Below, piece after piece: positions 1 through 4,583 of a DNA stretch of 9,582 nucleotides (the stretch's first letter is position 1; the number at the start of each line of letters is the position of its first letter). Both the position numbers and the translations under genes were made by a program. The DNA comes from Gammaproteobacteria bacterium (GTDB lineage Bacteria > Pseudomonadota > Gammaproteobacteria > Chromatiales > Chromatiaceae), in assembly GCA_030620735.1 (NCBI GenBank), contig JAUXDV010000055.1, positions 1-9,582 of the forward strand, written 5' to 3'. Under the pieces are notes generated by a model. That model saw only the letters and a list, made by a program, of their open reading frames with translations. It had not been told where the DNA came from and ran no database searches.

Positions 1-270
1 CTCCATGGTGCGCCCTCCCTGTTTGCCGCTCGCAGCCTCTCGGCGCATGCGCTCGGTGGTGGAGCGGGGCAGCATGCCGTATTCAGCCGTCACCCAGCCG
101 CGACCCTTGCCCTTCAGCCAGGGTGGCACGCGCTCTCCGACGCTGGCGGTGCACAACACCTTGGTGTCGCCGCACTCGATCAGTACGGAGCCCTCTGCAT
201 GTTTGGTGTAGTTGCGGGTGATGGTGATGGGGCGTAATTCATCGGGCTGGCGGTTGCTGGGTCTGTTCAA
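1..270 (-). CDS. rph: Ribonuclease PH, N-terminal part (runs off left edge)
   Basis: RNase PH is a phosphate-dependent 3'-5' exoribonuclease that trims the 3' ends of tRNA precursors in the cytoplasm as a hexameric ring. Ninety codons are visible, about 40% of the usual length near 240. The translation starts MNRPSNRQPDELRPITITRN and continues with the family blocks HAEGSVLIECGDTKVLCTAS, VPPWLKGKGRGWVTAEYGML and PRSTTERMRREA, which makes the identification secure. I place the start at a TTG (270-268). It gives the canonical family N-terminus, and a GGAG Shine-Dalgarno lies 6 bases upstream at 280-277. There is no ATG at this point in frame. The gene is divergent from yicC with a 141-base intergenic region, the arrangement known from E. 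coli. The C-terminal part lies outside the window. Confidence 0.96.
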   Translation of the reverse strand, partial: MNRPSNRQPDELRPITITRNYTKHAEGSVLIECGDTKVLCTASVGERVPPWLKGKGRGWVTAEYGMLPRSTTERMRREAASGKQGGRTME

Positions 271-350
271 GATGTTCTCCGTTTGATGTCTAATATCCAA
301 ATGACCCCGGCTCTGCATGGATTCACGTTGAGCAAGGGGATTATGAGAAG

Positions 351-378
351 TTACTCTGTTGTCGAATCAGGTTATTAT
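351..378 (+). promoter_or_regulatory. Possible yicC promoter
   Basis: A TATTAT hexamer at 373-378 matches five of six bases of the sigma70 -10 element and lies 33 bases before the yicC start. The best-spaced -35 is TTACTC at 351-356 with a 16-base spacer, and it matches only two of six positions. The -10 is credible and the -35 is poor, so this is tentative. I saw no convincing promoter for rph in the same divergent region. Confidence 0.3.
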
Positions 379-411
379 ACGCACATCAATGGACAGCTTC
401 AGGATCGAAAA

Positions 412-1278
412 ATGATAGCAAGCATGACCTCCTTTGCACGCCTCGACAGGCAACTCGAAAACGGGGTGCTGGTATGGGAGATGCGCTCGGTGAATCATCG
501 TTACCTGGAACTCTTCGTGCGTATGCCGGAGGAGTTTCGTCTGCTTGAACCCAAGGTGCGCGAGCTCGCAGGCAAGTGGCTGAAACGCGGCAAGGTCGAG
601 TTGAACCTGCGCTATGTCCCCGCAGCAACCAATGCTGCGACTCTGAGCGTCAATATTCCAATGGTCAAGATGCTGCACAAGGCGCTGCGTGAAGTGACCA
701 TCCATGCTCCGGATGTCAAGTCTCCAACATCGTTCGATGTGCTCAGCTGGCCCGGAGTGGCGTTCTCTGAATCACAAGATATGAAGCCGCTGCAGGAGGC
801 GGCCATGGAGTTGCTGCAGGAGTCGCTCAAACAGATGCGCGAGAGCCGTGAACGTGAAGGCGATAAACTGGAGACAATGATCCGCGAACGCGTTGCCGCC
901 TGCCATCAGCAAGTGGAGCAGGCCAGGGAGCGCATCCCGGTGGTGGTGGCCTCATTTCGCCAGCGTCTTGAAGATAAACTCGCCGGGATGAAAGCCGAGC
1001 TTGAACCGGAACGACTGGAGCAGGAGATGGCGCTGCTTGCCCAGCGGCTGGATGTGGACGAGGAGATGGACAGGCTCAGGGCGCATCTGCAAGAGGTGGA
1101 ACACGTGCTCGAACGCAGCGAACCGATAGGCCGGCGCCTCGATTTTCTGATGCAGGAACTCAACCGCGAGGCCAATACCCTGGCATCCAAATCAGCCGAT
1201 CATCAGATGACAACCATCGGTGTCGAACTCAAAGTGCTGATCGAACAGATGCGTGAACAGGTGCAAAATATTGAGTAG
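412..1278 (+). CDS. yicC: YicC family endoribonuclease
   Basis: YicC proteins are endoribonucleases; in E. coli YicC has been linked to turnover of small RNAs such as RyhB. The protein is 288 residues, matching the E. coli length of 287. It opens MIASMTSFAR, followed by WEMRSVNHRYLE and LKRGKVELNLRY, the conserved N-terminal YicC blocks. It closes with the C-terminal DUF1732 block: GRRLDFLMQELNREANT, then ASKSAD and VELKVLIEQMREQVQNIE. The frame is open back to 283, but I choose the ATG at 412 because family members start at this residue and an AGGA ribosome site sits at 401-404. Two TAG stops follow in tandem (1276-1281). The gene is divergent from rph. The usual neighbour gmk is not directly downstream; a toxin-antitoxin pair in the opposite orientation follows instead. 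Confidence 0.95.
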   Translation: MIASMTSFARLDRQLENGVLVWEMRSVNHRYLELFVRMPEEFRLLEPKVRELAGKWLKRGKVELNLRYVPAATNAATLSVNIPMVKMLHKALREVTIHAPDVKSPTSFDVLSWPGVAFSESQDMKPLQEAAMELLQESLKQMRESREREGDKLETMIRERVAACHQQVEQARERIPVVVASFRQRLEDKLAGMKAELEPERLEQEMALLAQRLDVDEEMDRLRAHLQEVEHVLERSEPIGRRLDFLMQELNREANTLASKSADHQMTTIGVELKVLIEQMREQVQNIE

Positions 1279-1333
1279 TAGAGAGATTTTTGCAAACCCC
1301 CTTGCATTGTTCAAGCCAGTATTAGGATGTGCT

Positions 1334-1387
1334 GAGCTTGCGAAGCGCATCATTCGTGATTGATGTGCTTGGTTTTCATGCAAGCTC
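1334..1387 (+). terminator. Two-tier hairpin after yicC, possible terminator
   Basis: An inner stem pairs 1343-1352 (AAGCGCATCA) with 1361-1370 (TGATGTGCTT): ten pairs including one G-U, around an 8-base loop. It is directly followed by GGTTTTC. An outer perfect 8-base inverted repeat, GAGCTTGC at 1334-1341 and GCAAGCTC at 1380-1387, encloses it. It lies between the converging ends of yicC and the minus-strand toxin gene. The U-tract is short, so it is a weak intrinsic terminator or a transcript-stabilising hairpin. Confidence 0.45.
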
Positions 1388-1415
1388 TTCCATCTGTACA
1401 TATTCAAATTGTAGA

Positions 1416-1715
1416 TTAAAGCCAGGAATCCGGTCTTTCCTGGCGTTCATCAAATATTCTCATAATCCTGATCTCATCAGCAACGATCATGTAAGGTAAA
1501 GTGTAGCTCGTGCTGGGAATATGCCATTCCAGTACATCATCATCTGGATCGTCTGCGCTGATATGCCCAATATATGGTTGACTCTCAAGGAGACGAGCTG
1601 ACTTGGAGATTTTTACGAGCTGTCGATCTGCAACTGATTTACTTGCTACCTCAGTATAATATTCCAAAATTTTAGCCATATCCTGCACGGCGTGAGGAAG
1701 CCACACTATTTTCAT
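1416..1715 (-). CDS. ParE/RelE-superfamily toxin of a type II toxin-antitoxin pair
   Basis: This 99-residue protein has the size and layout of ParE/RelE-fold toxins. An N-terminal strand is followed by two helices (KIVWLPHAVQDMAKILEYYTEV, about residues 2-23, and residues 28-45), then LESQPYIGH (43-51), and C-terminal strands ending in IRIMRIFDERQERP. The RQ-x-R-P tail corresponds to the family's H-x-R-Q-x-W/P ending. The usual G-R after the proline is G-H here, and the loop that follows is unusually acidic (SADDPDDDV, residues 53-61). ParE proteins poison DNA gyrase and RelE proteins cut mRNA on ribosomes; which applies here cannot be told from sequence. The ATG lies two bases after the antitoxin stop, so translation is probably coupled and the pair forms one operon. 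Confidence 0.8.
   Translation of the reverse strand: MKIVWLPHAVQDMAKILEYYTEVASKSVADRQLVKISKSARLLESQPYIGHISADDPDDDVLEWHIPSTSYTLPYMIVADEIRIMRIFDERQERPDSWL
1419..1444 (-). terminator. Hairpin over the toxin stop, possible operon terminator
   Basis: A perfect 8-base inverted repeat (GCCAGGAA at 1421-1428, TTCCTGGC at 1437-1444, 8-base loop) is formed by the last codons of the toxin gene. On the minus strand it is followed by TTTAAT, which contains the TAA stop. It fits a weak intrinsic terminator encoded within the 3' end of the reading frame. Confidence 0.4.
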
Positions 1716-1717
1716 AA

Positions 1718-2002
1718 TCAGTGCTGGTGAGAGATTACATCTGGCACGGGAAGGGGTAATTCATTGTCGCTCCCTAACGAATCTACCCATTTTTCCACAG
1801 CCTCCTGGGAAATAAAAGCGCCGTTTTTCGCTTGCTCTTTCGCTTCCTGAATGGCCCTGATTCGTTGAGCCCGAATAGAAACTTTCTCTTTCAACATCTC
1901 TGAAGCAATGGATGCCTGGGTGCGATTCATGGAAGCGCTTAGAAATTTCAGATCATCCCGGACTTCATCTGGAAGGCGCAGGGTAAAGGGTTTGTTCGCC
2001 AT
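1718..2002 (-). CDS. Ribbon-helix-helix (CopG-type) antitoxin
   Basis: This 94-residue antitoxin precedes the ParE/RelE-like toxin. Residues 5-45 (FTLRLPDEVRDDLKFLSASM and NRTQASIASEML) read as a ribbon-helix-helix DNA-binding unit: a short strand, then two helices with a turn at NRT. The rest (IQEAKEQAKNGAFISQEAVE then KWVDSLGSDNELPLPVPD) matches a C-terminal type common in such antitoxins, where the G-x-F-x-S-x-E-x-V-x-x-W segment and Pro-rich tail contact the toxin. The protein should neutralise the toxin and repress the shared promoter. The ATG at 2002 follows a partial ribosome site (GTGAG). The stop overlaps no coding sequence but lies two bases from the toxin ATG. Confidence 0.85.
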   Translation of the reverse strand: MANKPFTLRLPDEVRDDLKFLSASMNRTQASIASEMLKEKVSIRAQRIRAIQEAKEQAKNGAFISQEAVEKWVDSLGSDNELPLPVPDVISHQH

Positions 2003-2034
2003 AATCGCTCACATCTTTAAAGTGGGTATCGTAA

Positions 2035-2073
2035 TATGTTGTAAACATTGTACTCGATTATGGGCTTTGTCAA
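2035..2073 (-). promoter_or_regulatory. Promoter and repeat operator of the first toxin-antitoxin operon
   Basis: On the minus strand a perfect TTGACA -35 (2073-2068) is followed after 15 bases by TACAAT (2052-2047, five of six of the -10 consensus), about 45 bases before the antitoxin ATG. Immediately downstream the sequence repeats with a 9-base period: TACAATGTT, then TACAACATA, then TTACGATAC. The TACAA/TTACGA repeats overlap and follow the -10, where a ribbon-helix-helix repressor would block polymerase. The promoter is well supported; the operator role is inferred. Confidence 0.6.
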
Positions 2074-2216
2074 TAATAATCTTACGGTTTCTTGTCTATA
2101 TCTCGCCCAGAAACCAGTCTTAGACAAGAGTCATTTTTCCTCCTGGTGACGATTGAATGCCCTGGATACTCACAACGAACTCCCACCACCAGAACCGGAT
2201 ATTTTTCTTAAAAGAG
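2074..2216. other. Intergenic stretch with strong ribosome site, mini-ORF and nested inverted repeats
   Basis: Between the macrodomain stop and the toxin-antitoxin promoter there is no sizeable gene. On the minus strand an ideal AGGAGG (2144-2139) lies four bases before an ATG (2134-2132) that opens a frame of only four codons, MTLV, with TAA at 2122-2120. Two interleaved inverted repeats follow: GGTTTCT (2086-2092) with AGAAACC (2109-2115), and CTTGTCTA (2091-2098) with TAGACAAG (2121-2128). Their interleaving would allow a pseudoknot or two competing hairpins. It may be a leader peptide region or the scar of a deleted gene. Confidence 0.35.
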
Positions 2217-2735
2217 TCAGGACTCAAGAGATTCACACACCGACAGCCAAACATCCAAATCTGATTGCAAAAACAGAAAGAATGAGATAGCCAGGGATTG
2301 ATACTCCTCTTTGAAACACTCGCTGAGTGCGATCTCTGCAGCCTCATCCATTGGATAGCCATACACCCCGCATGAGATGGCAGGGAAGGCTATCGACTTG
2401 CAACTGTTTTCAAGAGCGAGCTGCAATGAATTCCTGTATGCGCTTCGCAGTAACTCTTGCGGATGATCATCAATCCGGTATCGAGGGCCAACGGTGTGAA
2501 TGACATACCTGGCCTTGAGTTGGCCTGCCGGGGTGATCCTTGCCTCACCAACCGGACAGCGAACGCCGTTGACGGGTTCTACCTGTTTGCAGGCTTCCAA
2601 CAATGCTCGACCTGCGGCCCGATGTGTCGCCCCGTCAACACCGCCGCCGCCAAGCATTGCCGGGTTGGCTGCATTCACGATAGCGTCAACATCGGCGGTC
2701 GTGATGTCGCCCTGAATGAGTGAAATATTTGTCAT
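2217..2735 (-). CDS. Macrodomain protein, MacroD/YmdB-type ADP-ribose hydrolase
   Basis: This 172-residue single macrodomain closely resembles E. coli YmdB (177 residues), which removes the acetyl group from O-acetyl-ADP-ribose, can reverse mono-ADP-ribosylation of Asp/Glu, and binds RNase III. Visible ligand-binding motifs are QGDIT (8-12), IVNAANP (19-25), the phosphate loop GGGGVDGATH with the D34/H38 positions typical of the MacroD class (29-38), HTVGP (80-84), and the second loop AFPAISCGVYGYP (117-129). YmdB-class proteins usually have Thr or Ser where Cys122 stands here. The protein is cytoplasmic, with no signal peptide. No good Shine-Dalgarno precedes the ATG at 2735. It lies 93 bases downstream of the Fic gene on the same strand and may share its transcript. 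It could reverse ADP-ribosylation made by a toxin or phage enzyme; the physiological substrate is unknown. Confidence 0.92.
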   Translation of the reverse strand: MTNISLIQGDITTADVDAIVNAANPAMLGGGGVDGATHRAAGRALLEACKQVEPVNGVRCPVGEARITPAGQLKARYVIHTVGPRYRIDDHPQELLRSAYRNSLQLALENSCKSIAFPAISCGVYGYPMDEAAEIALSECFKEEYQSLAISFFLFLQSDLDVWLSVCESLES

Positions 2736-2776
2736 CCGGATTGAAACTTCATAGAAAAGAATGCGCTAATCCAGCC

Positions 2777-2794
2777 CATCAATCTTCATTGATG
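2777..2794 (-). other. Intercistronic hairpin between Fic and macrodomain genes
   Basis: A perfect 7-base stem, CATCAAT (2777-2783) with ATTGATG (2788-2794), closes a 4-base loop (GAAG on the minus strand). It can be extended by G-C pairs across a two-base bulge. No U-run follows, so it is more likely a processing or attenuation hairpin between two cistrons than a terminator. Confidence 0.35.
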
Positions 2795-2828
2795 TTGGGG
2801 TGATCGATAGAGAGCGGGAAATGAATTA

Positions 2829-3530
2829 CTACTCTTTCCCATACCAACTGCCGCGTCCCTTGCCGTGACGAACCAGCAACCCTGTTTTCACGAGAGAGCT
2901 TAGACGATTTTTCACCGTGGGTCTTGGCGCCTGTGTGATTTTTCCGGCTTCACCAGTAGTGATGCGGTGATGTTCATTCACATACTCCATAATCATCACG
3001 CTTTCACGCGGGAGATCGGCATAGTTTTGAGTCGTTTCTATCTTGGCGGCGAGATGGTCTTTTTGCCGTTTGAGAGAATTCACAAAAAACTGCAGCCATG
3101 GCAGCCAGTCTGTCGCGTCACTCTTCAGCGTTTTCTGTGTGCGTCTCAGGGCGAGATAGTAGGCGTCCTCATTTTTTTCGATGATGCTCTCAAGGGATGC
3201 ATAGGGAATATAGCTGTAGCCGGCATTGAGAAGCAGCAGGGTAACGAGAACACGGGAGAGACGGCCATTTCCATCCTGGAAAGGGTGGATAGCCAGAAAG
3301 ACCACGTTGAATATGCCGATGACCATCAGTGGATGGTAACTCTTGTCCTCCAATGACTCGCGAGTCCAGACCACCAGGTTCTGCATTTGTACGGGTGTAT
3401 CGAATGGTGAGGCGGTTTCAAATATTATGCCGATGCTTTGACCAGCCTCATCGAATGCTTCTACACTGTTTGAGTGTTTTTTGTATTCCCCACGATGCCG
3501 TTCATCCTTTGTGGAGTGCCTGAGCAGCAT
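2829..3530 (-). CDS. Fic-domain AMP-transferase, N-terminally short, with C-terminal winged helix
   Basis: Fic proteins transfer AMP (or another nucleotide monophosphate) from a nucleotide to a target hydroxyl. The active-site motif is intact: HPFQDGNGRLSR at residues 82-93, with catalytic His82 and the D-G-N-G-R phosphate-binding loop. The target-docking flap is GIIFETASPFDTP (34-46). A C-terminal winged helix-turn-helix (about 173-230; TGEAGKITQAPRPTVKNRLS) suggests DNA binding. Relatives of this type are usually some 330-380 residues with an N-terminal domain carrying the autoinhibitory S/T-x-x-x-E-G/N helix. This protein has 233 residues and begins where the core fold begins (MLLRHSTKDERHRGEYKK). 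The same frame reads LHT just upstream and then meets a TAA at 3542-3540. No Shine-Dalgarno precedes the ATG, yet a near-consensus promoter lies just upstream. It may be a functional short form without self-inhibition or a truncated gene; I cannot decide. Confidence 0.85.
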   Translation of the reverse strand: MLLRHSTKDERHRGEYKKHSNSVEAFDEAGQSIGIIFETASPFDTPVQMQNLVVWTRESLEDKSYHPLMVIGIFNVVFLAIHPFQDGNGRLSRVLVTLLLLNAGYSYIPYASLESIIEKNEDAYYLALRRTQKTLKSDATDWLPWLQFFVNSLKRQKDHLAAKIETTQNYADLPRESVMIMEYVNEHHRITTGEAGKITQAPRPTVKNRLSSLVKTGLLVRHGKGRGSWYGKE

Positions 3531-3544
3531 GGTGTGGAGTTAAA

Positions 3545-3607
3545 TCCATGGTATCCAATTAATGAGCTATTGCAGTCCAATAATATCCATAAATATCCAA
3601 TTGTCAA
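3545..3607 (-). promoter_or_regulatory. Fic gene promoter with five phased ATCCA motifs
   Basis: On the minus strand a perfect TTGACA (3607-3602), a 16-base spacer and TATTAT (3585-3580) form a near-consensus sigma70 promoter. It predicts a start near 3573, about 40 bases before the Fic ATG. The segment carries five TCCA cores (plus-strand positions 3545, 3554, 3576, 3586, 3596), most flanked as ATCCAA or ATCCAT. They are spaced 9, 22, 10 and 10 bases apart, close to whole helical turns, and overlap the -10, the spacer and the transcription start. That pattern suits a repressor binding one face of the helix, plausibly the Fic winged helix. Confidence 0.5.
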
Positions 3608-3756
3608 AGAGTGTTAGCCAATGTTCAAAAGAAGTGCAAGAATTGACAGGTGTTTCTCGCACGACTTTATGGAGACTCGAAAGGGAAGGGAGGTTCCCAG
3701 CGCGTGTTTCTCTGTGCCCCGGCAGTATTGGATTGAGATCTAGCTTCAATGTGTAG
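3562..3756 (+). pseudogene. Remnant of an AlpA-like phage/ICE transcriptional regulator
   Basis: The plus-strand frame encodes 64 residues. Residues 23-45 (SKEVQELTGVSRTTLWRLER, then EGRFP) and the following PARVSLCPGSIGLRSS match the AlpA-type MerR-like helix-turn-helix, whose usual pattern is K-E-V-x-x-L-T-G-L-S-R-S-T-L-Y-R-L-x-x-x-G-x-F-P followed by V-x-L-G-x-x-x-V-G-W-R. The final part, where relatives read W-R-x-S-x-V-x-x-W-L, is L-R-S-S-F-N-V, then TAG, TGG, TAA, so the C-terminus is lost. The N-terminus (MSYCSPIISINIQ) looks unrelated, and no ribosome site precedes it. AlpA regulators control excisionase or integrase genes in phage-like elements, so this is a trace of a former mobile element. 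It lies on the opposite strand to all its neighbours and overlaps the last 11 bases of the PIN gene. Confidence 0.6.
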
Positions 3757-4204
3757 TGGTAAAAATTGTCTCCCATTCACTCAGCAGTTTGATGTGGCCA
3801 TACTCTTTCGCTTTCGCATAGTGCTTCTTATCGGCAGTCAAGAATACCGCATTTAGCTGAATAGCCAATGCGTGGTATATGCTGTCGTAGATGGTGGGGA
3901 ATCCACTTTTTTCATGTCCCTGGTTGACAATTTCTTCCGCGAGTAACCAGGTTTCTCTATCTGGTGATGATACGGTGAGTATTGCCTTGGTATGAGCATC
4001 GAATAAATCAAGCATTTTTGCTAACTGTTCTTCTTTGTAGCGAGTGACTTCCGCAATCTCGTATTTGAAGATCTCTGGGACGACGAGCTTTGTATTCGTC
4101 CTGGCACAGGTTTTGAAAAAAATTTTGGCCTCTTCTGAGTCGTGCTCGGGGTGGAGGAGTTTGGCAAAGACGCAGGCGTCTGGAACGACTATTTTTCTTT
4201 TCAT
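3746..4204 (-). CDS. PIN-domain toxin (VapC-like ribonuclease)
   Basis: This 152-residue PIN-domain protein has the acidic residues of the Mg2+-dependent nuclease centre: Asp9 in VVPDACVFAKLL, an early Glu in VPEIFKYEIAEV (Glu44 or Glu49), Asp107 in TIYDSIYHALAI, and Asp125 in FLTADKKHY. The order D, E, D, D with the A-x-x-x-x-A-V-F-L-T-A-D block is diagnostic. VapC toxins cut tRNA or rRNA at single sites when the antitoxin is degraded; the target here is unknown. The ATG lies four bases after the antitoxin stop, with no separate ribosome site, so translation is probably coupled. The 3' end overlaps the AlpA remnant on the other strand by 11 bases. Confidence 0.85.
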   Translation of the reverse strand: MKRKIVVPDACVFAKLLHPEHDSEEAKIFFKTCARTNTKLVVPEIFKYEIAEVTRYKEEQLAKMLDLFDAHTKAILTVSSPDRETWLLAEEIVNQGHEKSGFPTIYDSIYHALAIQLNAVFLTADKKHYAKAKEYGHIKLLSEWETIFTTTH

Positions 4205-4208
4205 CGTT

Positions 4209-4460
4209 TTATTGTTTACTGTTTAATCTTGCCGATTGGGAATCTCGTATTTTTCTTATTATTTCAGCCACAGGCTCCTCACTAGGCTCCCAGGTTTCAA
4301 TGGCATCGATTGCCTGAATCAGCTTATCCCTGTTTTTTAGTTTGAGCGCTTCGATGAGTGTTTGGGTAATAAATTTTGACCTCTCCTGATTCGGAATGGT
4401 TTGGTCAAGTTCCGTGCTGACCTCATCGGGTATGGAGAAAGTCCTCTTGACGATTGGCAT
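4209..4460 (-). CDS. Ribbon-helix-helix antitoxin of the PIN toxin (VapB-like role)
   Basis: The protein has 83 residues from the ATG at 4460. An in-frame GTG three codons earlier (4469) is possible, but GGTGA lies properly spaced before the ATG and nothing suitable lies before the GTG. The N-terminal segment VKRTFSIPDEVSTELDQTIP, followed by RSKFITQTLIEAL, fits a ribbon-helix-helix DNA-binding dimer. The C-terminal part (IDAIETWEPSEEPVAEIIRK and the Arg/Lys-rich tail) should wrap the toxin. It neutralises the PIN toxin and likely represses the operon through the palindrome at 4484-4507. I assign it mainly from its fold, size and position upstream of a PIN gene; its family name is uncertain. 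Confidence 0.78.
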   Translation of the reverse strand: MPIVKRTFSIPDEVSTELDQTIPNQERSKFITQTLIEALKLKNRDKLIQAIDAIETWEPSEEPVAEIIRKIRDSQSARLNSKQ

Positions 4461-4483
4461 AGCTGTCACCGTTAATGAATAAT

Positions 4484-4521
4484 CTTATGTAACATAATAT
4501 ACATAAGTGGGATTGCGTCAA
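4484..4521 (-). promoter_or_regulatory. Promoter and palindromic operator of the PIN toxin-antitoxin operon
   Basis: On the minus strand TTGACG (4521-4516) and TATTAT (4499-4494) with a 16-base spacer form a good sigma70 promoter. The -10 lies inside a repeat cluster. TTATGTAACATAA (4485-4497) is a perfect palindrome around a single central base. CTTATGTA (4484-4491) also pairs with TACATAAG (4500-4507) as an 8-base inverted repeat. This gives three ACATAA-type half-sites, a layout expected of cooperative ribbon-helix-helix repressors. Confidence 0.7.
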
Positions 4522-4583
4522 ATTTTCTATTTTCTGAATTGGGGCTCAATGGCCGAATGGTCGATCAAAATGGGGGAGAGATA

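Noticed and set aside
283..411. Upstream extension of the yicC frame to an ATG at 283
   Set aside because: The 43 extra residues do not look like YicC family sequence. The ATG at 412 matches the family N-terminus and has an AGGA ribosome site.
2120..2362. 80-residue minus-strand frame overlapping the macrodomain 3' end
   Set aside because: It runs out of frame through the macrodomain coding sequence and has no family resemblance. Only its last four codons, with the strong ribosome site, are of interest.
2457..2723. Plus-strand 88-residue frame antisense to the macrodomain gene
   Set aside because: It is opposite strongly conserved macrodomain motifs, which explain the sequence fully.
2777..2794. 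Fic-macrodomain hairpin as an intrinsic terminator
   Set aside because: No U-rich tract follows on either strand, so termination is not supported.
293..3600. Shared ATATCCAA at 293-300 and 3593-3600 as possible attachment repeats of an island
   Set aside because: Eight bases in AT-rich intergenic DNA are expected by chance. The left copy lies upstream of yicC, and the right copy is explained as part of the repeats over the Fic promoter.
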